From Bacillota bacterium (GTDB taxonomy: Bacteria; Bacillota_I; Bacilli_A; Acholeplasmatales; Acholeplasmataceae), in assembly GCA_018817915.1 (NCBI GenBank), contig JAHISX010000055.1:1-40543 (forward strand): DNA of 40,543 nt, given 5' to 3'. Positions 8,344 through 17,600 of this stretch are shown in pieces (position 1 is the stretch's first letter; each line of letters begins with the position of its first letter). The notes beneath the pieces are model-generated. The model was not told where the DNA came from. It saw nothing but the letters and a program-made list of their open reading frames with translations, and searched no databases. A program made the translations under genes and the position numbers.

Positions 8344-9193
8344 TTTATTCAAAAACTTCATCAAACGCAATGAGCGATATCGAACATCAGTTTTGGATGA
8401 TGGTACAAACATCACAAGACCATTTTCTTATGCTCTGATTATATTTGCAGTTGTAGCCATCATTTTTGTTTACTTTTGGAATATGATCGTGACCGATTTC
8501 TTTGACCGATTTGGTTTTCAATTTTTCGTAAGTAGTATTCCAAACTTCTTTACGATTATTCAAAAGATGGTAGTACAAGTCAATTGGTCATATTTTGATA
8601 AAGTCGTTGCCCCATTGGTTGACACAATTAAAATTTCTATTATTGGCACATTGCTTGGTGCAATATTTTCCCTTCCTGTTGCAATTTTGGCTTCTCAAAA
8701 TATCATGGGTAAGAGTAAGATACCAAATATCATTAAATTCTTTTTATCAATCATCCGAACGTTTCCTACACTTGTCTATGCACTCATCTTTTCTTTCATC
8801 TTCGGTTATGGCACATTCATTGGTGTTCTTGCAACAATTATATTCACTTTTAGCATCATCACAAAGATGATGTATGAAATTATTGAAACAATTGATATGG
8901 GTGCGTTTATAGCGATAGAAGCAACTGGAGCAACTAAGCTGCAAGCCTTTCGTGCTGCGGTTATCCCTCAAATCATTGGTAGATTTTATTCAATCATCTT
9001 ATACAATTTTGAAATCAATTTACGTGCATCAGCTATCTTAGGCTTCGTTAATGCTGGTGGTATTGGTATTATCATGAATGACCAAATGGCATTGATGAAA
9101 TATGGTAATGTTGCTGTCATCGTCTTGGCACTTCTTGCTGTAGTTATTGTTGTTCAAAACTTCTCACAATATCTAAGACGGAGGTTGACATAA
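8315..9193 (+). CDS. phnE: Phosphonate-type ABC transporter permease, first subunit
   Basis: A 292-residue membrane protein of the BPD_transp_1 (MetI-like) family with about six membrane segments. The hallmark EAA loop is IEATGATKLQAFRAAVIPQI, followed by ASAILGFVNAGGIGIIM, the PhnE signature. The start overlaps the phnC end by 29 bases; GGGAGAG upstream of ATG 8315 may serve as ribosome binding site. It presumably pairs with the second PhnE-type subunit to form a heterodimeric channel, as is known for paired phnE genes. Confidence 0.9.
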   Translation: MKTLCSKISNLFKNFIKRNERYRTSVLDDGTNITRPFSYALIIFAVVAIIFVYFWNMIVTDFFDRFGFQFFVSSIPNFFTIIQKMVVQVNWSYFDKVVAPLVDTIKISIIGTLLGAIFSLPVAILASQNIMGKSKIPNIIKFFLSIIRTFPTLVYALIFSFIFGYGTFIGVLATIIFTFSIITKMMYEIIETIDMGAFIAIEATGATKLQAFRAAVIPQIIGRFYSIILYNFEINLRASAILGFVNAGGIGIIMNDQMALMKYGNVAVIVLALLAVVIVVQNFSQYLRRRLT

Positions 9194-9996
9194 TGCAAAC
9201 AATCCTTCAGAAATATGATGAGCGTCCAAGAAATGGTTTAAGAAATACGATTACTATTTCAGTGATTTTGTTTCTAACCGTATGGAGTGCAGACATTATC
9301 AATTATCCTGGCTTATTTGAGAATGGATTAAACATTGCTAGAAATATTTTTAAAGCGCTTTATAATCCAACATGGCATTTAATTTTTAGCGTAGAAGTCG
9401 ATAGCATACCTTTCTTGATGTTTGAAACTTTGGGTATTGCATTTTTAGGAACTCTATTAGGAGCAATTCTATCTATTCCATTTGCTTTTTTAACTGCTAA
9501 AAATATCGTAGGTAGATTTAACATTATTGGCAACACCATTATTACAACAATCAGATCATTTCCATTTTTCTTAATTGCTTTGATGTTTGTTCGTGTCAGT
9601 GGACCTGGTCCAATGACTGGTGTGTTAACAATTGGTGTCTTATCGATTGGGATGATTTCTAAATTATACATTGAAGTTATTGAAGATATAGATCCAGGCA
9701 TTTTATTAGCACTAGATGCTTTAGGTGCTACAAAGTATCAAAAGATTCGTTATGGTATTATTCCACAACTTACAGCAAGTATCATTTCTGTTGTCATTTA
9801 TCGTTTTGAAATTAACGTTAAAAATGCTACAGTATTAGGTATTGTTGGTGCTGGTGGTATTGGTGTTACTTTGTTAACAGCAATGAATGCTGGTAGATGG
9901 AGAGATGCGGCTGCTGCATTATGGGGTATTATCATAGTAGTACTCATTGTTGATTATTTCTCAACAATGTTAAGAAAGAAACTCGTAAACGGATAA
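9193..9996 (+). CDS. phnE: Phosphonate-type ABC transporter permease, second subunit
   Basis: A 267-residue paralogue of the preceding permease with the same layout: an EAA loop LDALGATKYQKIRYGIIPQL and the segment ATVLGIVGAGGIGVTLL. The ATG overlaps the upstream stop (TAATG) and has GGAGG 8 bases before it, so translation is coupled. It lacks the N-terminal extension of the first permease. Two different PhnE proteins in one operon suggest a heterodimer. The gene ends at a strong terminator. Confidence 0.9.
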   Translation: MQTILQKYDERPRNGLRNTITISVILFLTVWSADIINYPGLFENGLNIARNIFKALYNPTWHLIFSVEVDSIPFLMFETLGIAFLGTLLGAILSIPFAFLTAKNIVGRFNIIGNTIITTIRSFPFFLIALMFVRVSGPGPMTGVLTIGVLSIGMISKLYIEVIEDIDPGILLALDALGATKYQKIRYGIIPQLTASIISVVIYRFEINVKNATVLGIVGAGGIGVTLLTAMNAGRWRDAAAALWGIIIVVLIVDYFSTMLRKKLVNG

Positions 9997-10003
9997 TAAA
10001 AAA

Positions 10004-10039
10004 ATGGTAGGAAGACAATGACGCTTTCTACCATTTTTT
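10004..10039. terminator. Bidirectional terminator between phnE and the phosphoesterase gene
   Basis: ATGGTAGGAAG (10004-10014) pairs with CTTTCTACCAT (10024-10034) with one wobble, flanked by an A-run and a T-run, so both convergent genes can end here. Confidence 0.85.
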
Positions 10040-10041
10040 AT

Positions 10042-11562
10042 TTATTTAATTACTTTAAAGTTCTCAATGAGTTCGAAATCTAAAACCGGATGAGCTTCGA
10101 TATAATCTTTGATTAAATCAAAATATGAAACGGGATAAGCAATGACTCTTTTTGCTTTTTTAAACATCTCGAATCCGCCACTACCTATTGCTCTATATGA
10201 ATTGAGTGCGAGTTTAAAGGTATCTTCTGGATGAATCGTTTTATTTTTATAAGTTAAAGATGTTATGCGTTCGCCTATAGGCTTAGAAGCATCGATGACA
10301 TACTCAATACCATCATAAACATCATAATTATAATGTTCCACTTTAGGGAATAAGAATCTTGAATTGATTACAATTTGATTTTCTTTAATATCAAAATATG
10401 ATGCATTTTGTTCTAAAGCTTCTTTTAAAATAGAACCAGTGACTTCTAGGACAACTAAATCATTTTCAAACGGGAAGTTAACAGCAATATCATTTAAAGT
10501 AATCTCTTTAGGAAATCCATGTGTCTCATTTGGAAGAGAAGCCATGGATATGTCCGCTTTTGTGTATTCTAATTGAATCTGATTAATGAGTTGGAATAAA
10601 GGGTGTTTCTTTATTCTACAATCGAGAGGCGAGGAAATATGCATATCATTTTTAATGATACCAATGGTTTGTGATAAAAATGAATTGGTTTTTTTAATAT
10701 CATCATTAATTAATTGCTCAATGTTCTCATCTATCGCATATTCAGATAAAGATATGATTTTGGCATCTATTGATTGATTATGATCTTGATCAAAAGAGAT
10801 TGCGATCAATCCAAAATCTTTTGCGTTGTGGGATGTCTGCAAGGCGACTTTTTGATTATTCTTATAGATTTGAGGGATGTGCTGATGTCCAGTAAGTAAA
10901 ACATCTATATCTTTGATTTGGAAGAGTTCATATCCCTTGTTTTCTATCGTATCAGGACCATAAGCTTGATGGGTATTTAAGTCTTTATTGAAGCCACCAT
11001 GATACATGACTACAATCAAGTCTGATTTATTTTTTAAGTCGTTATCTTTAATTACTTTTTTGGTAGTCTCTACAACGTCTAAGAAAACCAAACCTTTTAG
11101 GTTTTCTGGTTTTTCCCAAAAGGGAATGAATTCAGTTGTTACACCTATAATTGCTACTTTAATACCATCAATTTCATGAATAACATGAGTTTTAAAATAA
11201 GGCTTATTGTCTTTATAAATATTAGCACAAAGAATTTCTCCTTGGTATGACGATTGGAAAGAATTAAGATAGGGTAGTCCATAATTAAAATCATGATTAC
11301 CAACAGTTACATAGTCGTAGTGAATTGCGTTCAATACTTTAGCAACCGGATGGAGCAGATTTTGTTTCCTAGAATAGTCTAAAAGAGGTGAGCCTTGTAA
11401 AAAGTCTCCGTTATCTAATAGTAGATAGGATGTTTCAAGTGTTTTAAGATAATTTGGTAATCTAGACAGACCAAAAGAACCATAATTTTGGTTCAAAAAA
11501 TCATATGCTGATAACCTACCGTGTGTATCGGAAGTGTATATTATGTTTAATCTTTTGTTCAT
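10042..11562 (-). CDS. 5'-nucleotidase/2',3'-cyclic phosphodiesterase-like metallophosphoesterase
   Basis: The 506-residue enzyme has an N-terminal metallophosphatase domain with the dimetal motifs SDTHG (12-14 region), LDNGDFLQGSP, VGNHDFNYG, MYHGGF and TGHQH. A C-terminal 5'-nucleotidase domain (from about 320) ends with the substrate loop YRAIGSGGFEMF. This is the UshA/CpdB/YfkN architecture, which hydrolyses nucleotides or other phosphomonoesters. No signal peptide precedes the first motif, so it is probably cytoplasmic, unlike most homologues. I use the second ATG (11562) because GGAG is 6 bases from it and only 3 from the ATG at 11565. It faces the phn transporter, which suggests but does not prove a shared role in phosphorus supply. 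Confidence 0.88.
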   Translation of the reverse strand: MNKRLNIIYTSDTHGRLSAYDFLNQNYGSFGLSRLPNYLKTLETSYLLLDNGDFLQGSPLLDYSRKQNLLHPVAKVLNAIHYDYVTVGNHDFNYGLPYLNSFQSSYQGEILCANIYKDNKPYFKTHVIHEIDGIKVAIIGVTTEFIPFWEKPENLKGLVFLDVVETTKKVIKDNDLKNKSDLIVVMYHGGFNKDLNTHQAYGPDTIENKGYELFQIKDIDVLLTGHQHIPQIYKNNQKVALQTSHNAKDFGLIAISFDQDHNQSIDAKIISLSEYAIDENIEQLINDDIKKTNSFLSQTIGIIKNDMHISSPLDCRIKKHPLFQLINQIQLEYTKADISMASLPNETHGFPKEITLNDIAVNFPFENDLVVLEVTGSILKEALEQNASYFDIKENQIVINSRFLFPKVEHYNYDVYDGIEYVIDASKPIGERITSLTYKNKTIHPEDTFKLALNSYRAIGSGGFEMFKKAKRVIAYPVSYFDLIKDYIEAHPVLDFELIENFKVIK

Positions 11563-11588
11563 CATTTACTCCTACGTTTGTTATATTT

Positions 11589-11594
11589 ATTATA
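11589..11594 (-). promoter_or_regulatory. Possible -10 element for the phosphoesterase gene
   Basis: TATAAT on the minus strand about 25 bases before the start. No convincing -35 was seen. Confidence 0.45.
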
Positions 11595-11618
11595 CACTAT
11601 TTGTTATTTGAATGAATA

Positions 11619-11627
11619 TGATATAAT
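11619..11627 (+). promoter_or_regulatory. Extended -10 promoter of the RCC1-repeat lipoprotein gene
   Basis: TGATATAAT, with TTTGTT at about 16 bases upstream. It leaves an untranslated leader of about 110 bases before ATG 11744, in which I see no clear structure. Confidence 0.6.
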
Positions 11628-11743
11628 CATGTTATTAAACATGAACAAAAATCAGGGGGAATATGGGATAAGAGTAATTAGATAATGAACAAATTTCATT
11701 TTAATACTTAAATCATCATATCGTGAACAAAGGGGGAATTCAA

Positions 11744-13900
11744 ATGAAGAGAATATTTCAAATAAGTATACTTATAGTGATCAGTATGGTTTTATTTGCA
11801 TGTGATGAACCGGAAATCACATATCAACTAAACTTTGATACCAATGGGGGAACTGAGATTGAGTCTGTCATTATCGATCAAAACACTCAATTGACGCTAC
11901 CCGAAGATCCAGTAAAAGAAGGTTATATGTTTTGGGGATGGTATTTAGATGATACAACCTTTATCAACGCTTTTACAAATGATTCATTAGATAATCTTGA
12001 TTTATCGAATGATTTGACAATTTATGCCAAATGGGTGAATAACAACAATGTTGTTGAAATTATTATTAACACAGCAGGTGGACCAAGCTATGATTCTTTC
12101 TATGTAGAAAGAGGGGAAACTATTGAACTGCCTCAAATTGTAAGAGAAGGATATACCATTGATTACTGGTTTACCATTATTGATCAGCACCTTTACACAA
12201 TTGAAGATGGTATTTTTGAAGTCAATTATCCAATAAGTGAAATTACATTACAAATCAGTTGGATTATGGATATTTATTTAGTGAATTATGAATTAAATGG
12301 TGGAATCAACAATCCAGAAAATATAAGTTACTATGTAACTACCGATGCAATTGAATTATATGACCCAGAAAAGGAGGGTTATGTTTTCATGGGATGGTAT
12401 GACAACGAGGATTTTACTGGAAACACGATCAATGAAATTCCTATAGGTTCTAATATAGATTACACGCTCTATGCGAAGTGGGAAATAGGACAATTTCAGA
12501 TTACATATAATATCTATGATTCAGATATTTCATACGTCGATTTCCCATTAGAAATAGGACAATCAGTTCGGAAGATTTCTATAGGCTCAGATCATTTTGG
12601 TTTATTGACTTCTGATGGTCAAGTCTATACTTGGGGAGATAATTACTATGGTCAATTAGGATATTATTCGATTTCCAGATATGCATATCCTTCAAATATT
12701 ACACATCGATTTGACTTACAGGTTGGCGAGGAGATTTCAAATATCTTTATGAACTCTAAATCTTCTTATGCTGTTACAACACTTAATCGAGTGTTTGCTT
12801 GGGGTTATAATTACTATGGTCAATTGGGTGATGGTACAACAATCGATAGATTTGACCCTATTGATATCACTGACCAATTTAACCTGTTGCCAGATGAAAC
12901 AATCATACAATACACAAGTTCGTTTTATTTTTCAATGGTCGTAACATCATCAGGTAGAGTTCTAGCTTGGGGAAAAGATAATTATATTTGGCTTGATGGT
13001 GGTCAACATGTAGCAGAATTGACACCTACAGATATGACAATCATGTTCAACTTGAATGTAGATGAAAAGATTGTCAATGCAGAAGTTTCAGGATATCGAG
13101 CAATAGCAATATCATCAACAGGACGCGTTTTTGAGTGGGGAGATAATAAATATGGTGCACCTGGAGATGGAACACTCGTCGCTCAATTTGTACCTGTAGA
13201 AATTACTAATGCATTTAATTTGATTGAAGATGAAGTGATAACTCAAGTTGATTTTGGTTATTTTTCGAGCATTGCATTATCTTCAACTGGACGTATTTTT
13301 ACTTGGGGTAATAATGACTATGGTCAACTTGGGAATGGTACAGGAGTATCAAGTTATATACCCATTGATATCACTGATCAGTTTTTACTTGACCAAAATG
13401 AAAGTATTGTTGATATTTCTGGTGGATCTAGTCATTTTGTAGTTATAACATCATCAAATCGTATTTTTACGTGGGGATATATATATCATGGTGTACTATA
13501 TGAAATAACAAATCCTTTCCAACTCGTGCCATTAGATATAACTGAAAGATTTGTTTTTAATGAGAATGAAACGATAAGTAATTTAAGTGTTGGAGGTCTT
13601 AATTCTTTAATCATAACCTCGGAAAATCGTGTACTTGCTTGGGGTTATATCAATCAATATTTGATTTCTGGATCTGTTGTTTCCTGGATTACTCATGAGA
13701 TACTATTAGATCATATCCATCTTGCTCAATCATTTGAGATCAACACGTATCAAGAAATAATAGATTTATATGTACCTGATAGAGAAGGATATACTTTTTC
13801 TGGATGGTATATGGATAGTCGCTTTATAATAGAGTTTGAATTAACAACTATGCCTCATTATGATTTAATGCTTTATGGATATTGGATACCAAATGATTAA
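11744..13900 (+). CDS. Lipoprotein with InlB-type repeats and seven RCC1-like propeller repeats
   Basis: The 718-residue product starts with a lipoprotein signal ending VLFAC (Cys20). Three InlB/Flg_new-type repeats lie at about 28-255 (NGG, EGY.F.GWY, LYAKW). From about 275 to 645 come seven RCC1-like repeats with the signature G.....T..G.V..WG.N..GQLG; clear copies contain VYTWGDNYYGQLG, VFAWGYNYYGQLGDG and IFTWGNNDYGQLGNG. Seven copies fit one closed seven-bladed beta-propeller. A last InlB-type repeat (DREGYTFSGWYMD) ends the protein. I start at ATG 11744, behind AGGGGGAA; the in-frame GTG at 11723 has no such site. It is presumably anchored outside the membrane; binding partner unknown. 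Adhesion is a guess from the repeats. It is not coupled to its neighbours. Confidence 0.82.
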   Translation: MKRIFQISILIVISMVLFACDEPEITYQLNFDTNGGTEIESVIIDQNTQLTLPEDPVKEGYMFWGWYLDDTTFINAFTNDSLDNLDLSNDLTIYAKWVNNNNVVEIIINTAGGPSYDSFYVERGETIELPQIVREGYTIDYWFTIIDQHLYTIEDGIFEVNYPISEITLQISWIMDIYLVNYELNGGINNPENISYYVTTDAIELYDPEKEGYVFMGWYDNEDFTGNTINEIPIGSNIDYTLYAKWEIGQFQITYNIYDSDISYVDFPLEIGQSVRKISIGSDHFGLLTSDGQVYTWGDNYYGQLGYYSISRYAYPSNITHRFDLQVGEEISNIFMNSKSSYAVTTLNRVFAWGYNYYGQLGDGTTIDRFDPIDITDQFNLLPDETIIQYTSSFYFSMVVTSSGRVLAWGKDNYIWLDGGQHVAELTPTDMTIMFNLNVDEKIVNAEVSGYRAIAISSTGRVFEWGDNKYGAPGDGTLVAQFVPVEITNAFNLIEDEVITQVDFGYFSSIALSSTGRIFTWGNNDYGQLGNGTGVSSYIPIDITDQFLLDQNESIVDISGGSSHFVVITSSNRIFTWGYIYHGVLYEITNPFQLVPLDITERFVFNENETISNLSVGGLNSLIITSENRVLAWGYINQYLISGSVVSWITHEILLDHIHLAQSFEINTYQEIIDLYVPDREGYTFSGWYMDSRFIIEFELTTMPHYDLMLYGYWIPND

Positions 13901-13922
13901 AAATGATGATGGAAACTGAATA

Positions 13923-13946
13923 AAAAAAGCCTAACGATTTAGGCTT
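13923..13946 (-). terminator. Terminator overlapping the yigZ stop codon
   Basis: On the minus strand AAGCCTAA (13946-13939) pairs with TTAGGCTT (13934-13927), followed by a T-run. The yigZ stop codon TAA is part of the stem. Confidence 0.8.
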
Positions 13947-14544
13947 CTACCCATAAAATTTCCATACTTAATTGTTTAAAATCAATCAGTTGATGTTTGA
14001 TATCGGTAATCACTGATGCATCATCTTCATTGAATAGAATTTTATAAGTAACCGTCGTTAGGAAATTTTTTTCCAAGACGGTTGCTTTATTTTCTAGGTA
14101 GTGATCAATTAGATTAATCAAAGGATAATCAAATTCAAGTTCATAAGAAGGAACAAATTTCTTTTGATAGAACTTAACATCTTTAATTAAATCAGCTGTA
14201 GCTTTGGTATATGCTCTAACCAATCCACCACTACCAAGCTTAATGCCACCAAAGAAGCGTACAACTACGCAAAGGATGTTAGTGACATCATGATGCTTTA
14301 AAACCTCTAAAATGGGAATTCCAGCGGTTCTAGAGGGTTCTCCATCATCATGTGCTGTTTGTTGTTCACCATGCTCTCCAAAAATAGATGCATTGCAGTA
14401 GTGATTGGCTTTAGGATATTCATGTTTGACCTGATCGAGATAGTAAGAAATATCATCTTGAGATTCTAATGGATAAAAAACAGCTATAAAAACTGATTTG
14501 TTAATTTCGATTTGGATGCTCGCTTTTTCTTTGATATAACGCAT
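13939..14544 (-). CDS. yigZ: YigZ/IMPACT family protein
   Basis: A 201-residue protein of the UPF0029/IMPACT family, called YvyE in Bacillus. The N-terminal domain carries the family signature HDDGEPSRTAGIPILEVL followed by VVRFFGGIKLGSGGLVRAY. The C-terminal part (about 130-201) corresponds to the DUF1949 ferredoxin-like domain. Eukaryotic IMPACT modulates the GCN1/GCN2 stress response; the bacterial role is unsettled, with a nucleic-acid-binding or translation link proposed. Length matches the family. GGTGAT precedes the ATG at 14544. It is a single gene read towards the RCC1 lipoprotein gene. Confidence 0.92.
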   Translation of the reverse strand: MRYIKEKASIQIEINKSVFIAVFYPLESQDDISYYLDQVKHEYPKANHYCNASIFGEHGEQQTAHDDGEPSRTAGIPILEVLKHHDVTNILCVVVRFFGGIKLGSGGLVRAYTKATADLIKDVKFYQKKFVPSYELEFDYPLINLIDHYLENKATVLEKNFLTTVTYKILFNEDDASVITDIKHQLIDFKQLSMEILWVEA

Positions 14545-14559
14545 TTTATCACCAGATTT

Positions 14560-14568
14560 AGTATATCA
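14560..14568 (-). promoter_or_regulatory. Extended -10 promoter of yigZ
   Basis: TGATATACT on the minus strand about 16 bases before the start, giving a very short leader. Confidence 0.55.
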
Positions 14569-14640
14569 TATTGTTTTATATGATTTATAGGCAAAAATAG
14601 GTAAACAAAATATTTATAACAAGTAAATCTCTTTATCTTT

Positions 14641-14649
14641 TGATATAAT
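14641..14649 (+). promoter_or_regulatory. Extended -10 promoter of the M6 protease gene
   Basis: TGATATAAT, followed by the TGAGG ribosome binding site and ATG 14683. Confidence 0.6.
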
Positions 14650-14682
14650 AATAAAGACAAAAAAATTAATTGAGGTAATCGC

Positions 14683-17600
14683 ATGAAGATCTATAAAAAA
14701 TTTATTTTAATCATTGGCATGTTATTCATCTTGGCGTCTTGTATACAAGAGGGTGGTTTTAGCATAATTTTTAACAGTAATGGAGGGAATGTTCTTGAAA
14801 GTCTGACTTATGACGGTTCATCATTAGTTTTACCTGATAATCCAACCAAAACGGGATATGATTTTGATGGATGGTATTTGGATGATGTTACATTTTTAGT
14901 TCCTTTTTCAATACAATCTATCCTTGATGAACCTTTACAAAACGACCTAACGGTCTTTGCTAAATGGAGTATCAATCAATATACCATTTCATTTGATTCA
15001 AATGGAGGAACCAGTTTAGCAAGTATCACTCAAGATTATTTAACTTCTGTAACTGAGCCTGATGACCCAACTAGAGATGGCTATATATTTGTTGGATGGT
15101 ACACAGATGCTTTTCTTACTTCAGCCTATACGATCTCTACTATGCCAGCTGAGGATTTGACATTATATGCCAAATGGGCAAATGATCCAGAAGTAACATA
15201 CACGATTATATGGCAAAATGAGGATGGTACAGTTCTTGAAACAGATGAAGTAGAAGCTGGTACAGTTCCAACTTATGACGGTAGCACACCTGTTAAAGAT
15301 TCAACAGAAACTTATACCTATACATTCACTGGATTTACACCTACAATTAGTTTTGTAACTGGTGATCAAGTCTATGTAGCTACTTATGAAGAAAACTTAA
15401 TCGAAGAACAGACAGAATTTGACCCTGATTTATTAAACGATCTCTTTGGATTCGATATTTACTCAACAATTCCAAGTTTTTCAACATCTGATTATTATTT
15501 TGGTAATTATAGTGATCCAACATTTTTTGATATCTTTGTTGATATGTTTGATTGGACTGAAACAGATTTTAATAATTACATTGATTTACTTGATTCAAGC
15601 CTTAGTTACGACAGTTTAGAAGAATCATGGATTTTAGGTGATTATTATCTATATGTCTACGCTGATAATTACACTTATGAGCGCTTAATTGTTTACGGTT
15701 TTGGAATTTATGGTGATAATGCTAACGGAACAGGAGAGACTGGAGAAAGCTTTGATTCAAATGATTTGAATACAATCTTTGGTTTTGATATCTACAGTTT
15801 AATGCCAGCTTTTACTTCCAATGATGCCTTATTACTAGATTATTCAGATAGTACAATCTATGAAGTTTACATAGACATTTTTGATTGGTCTGAAGCTGAT
15901 GGTTTAGCATATATTGATTTACTAGATGCATTATTGGCATATGATGAAGTAGAAGCATCATGGATTTTAGGTGATTACTATATTTATGTTTATGCGGATG
16001 ATGAGTCATATGATGGACTTATTGTCTATGGCATAGGCATTTATGGCGATGTTACATCAACACCTTTAGACAATCTATACTATGTATTTGATGTACAAAG
16101 TACGACAACAACGTTAACAACAAGTTATAAAGACAATGTTGATCAATCATTAATATTTAGTGGCTCTAGTGGAAAAGTCGTAGTTCAATCAAGTTATTTA
16201 GCTCAAATTACTGGTACACCACCTAGTGGATTAACAAACGGCGTCATCTTTGCTGCTAACGTAGCTGATATTGCAAATCCTCTTGTTTACCTTGAGATTG
16301 ACACTTTAGGACAAACCATCGAAACGATGAGTTTTCAAATTGAAGCCAGAGATTCATTTAGTACTAATTTGTTAGGTGCAGTTCTGCAAGTCTATAATGG
16401 TTCTGCATGGGTTAATCTAGAAGGTGGAGATTTTTATTCACAACTATCATCAGATCAGGTCTTAATTACAATCAATCATATCAATGCTTCACAATTTAGA
16501 TTGTTATTTACAGGTTCTGGAATAACTAGCAATGGTGGACAATTTAAAATTTCAACGGTCAGCCTATATACATCAAGTTCAGTGATTATTGAATCTTGGG
16601 ATGAAGCAGTTTTAATGCTTGAAGGTTATTTGAGTGAAACAGCGTTAAGCGAACTTTTTCCTCAATTTGAAAACTTAACTGACATTGAACTCAATAGGAT
16701 TTCAAATAGTCATTATGCTATAATTGCTGGATTAGTTACAGCAAGTAACACACAGACAATAGATCAATATATTGCTGATTTAATTGTTGGTGGATTTGCT
16801 CTTGATTCTGAACTTTCAACAACTTATGGTGAAAATGTTTATACATTGGTCATCTCTGATGATATCGCATATGCTGTATATGTGACCTATGATGAAACAA
16901 GTTTGGAAATGCATATTTGGAAATATGATCCTTTAGTAGAAATTGGGTTGTTAGATACATTGGTTACGAGACAGACGATTAATGAATTTGAAGTTGAAGA
17001 ATTTTCTCAATCAGGGTTACCTTCTGTCGGTACTTATGATGTTTTAGTTATTCCAGTTGAAATTAGTGGATATCCATTTGCATCAGATTATCTAACTAAC
17101 TTAGATTTAGTCTTTAATGGAAATTCAGCTACAACTGGATGGGAAAGTGTTTCAAGTTATTATGAAAAGAGCAGTTATGGGTTGTTAGACTTAACCTTTG
17201 TTATAAGTAATAAGTACACAACGACCAATACAAAGGAGTATTATCAAAATTATGGAACTGATGGCGATCAATATGCCATTACAGAAGCATTAACAGCACT
17301 AGATTTTCAAATTGATTTTTCTCATTATGATTCCAATAATGATGGCTTGATAGATTCAATTATCTTTATTTACTCTGTTGATTATAATTATGATAGTGAT
17401 CCATGGTGGGCTTGGGTATATGCTGCACAATATGGTGAAGCAAGTAGTATTGGTTCACTAGATGGTAAAGCCTTTGAATATTATATGTGGGCAAGTTATA
17501 CATTCTCAGAAGATGCTCTACCTGGTATGTCTGGTTTAGTCGTCAATGCTGAAACATATATTCATGAAATGGGTCATTTAATGGGATTTCCAGATTTATA

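Noticed and set aside
7573-9996. Long antisense frames opposite phnC and phnE
   Set aside because: They mirror the codons of well-supported genes, have no ribosome binding site and show no family resemblance.
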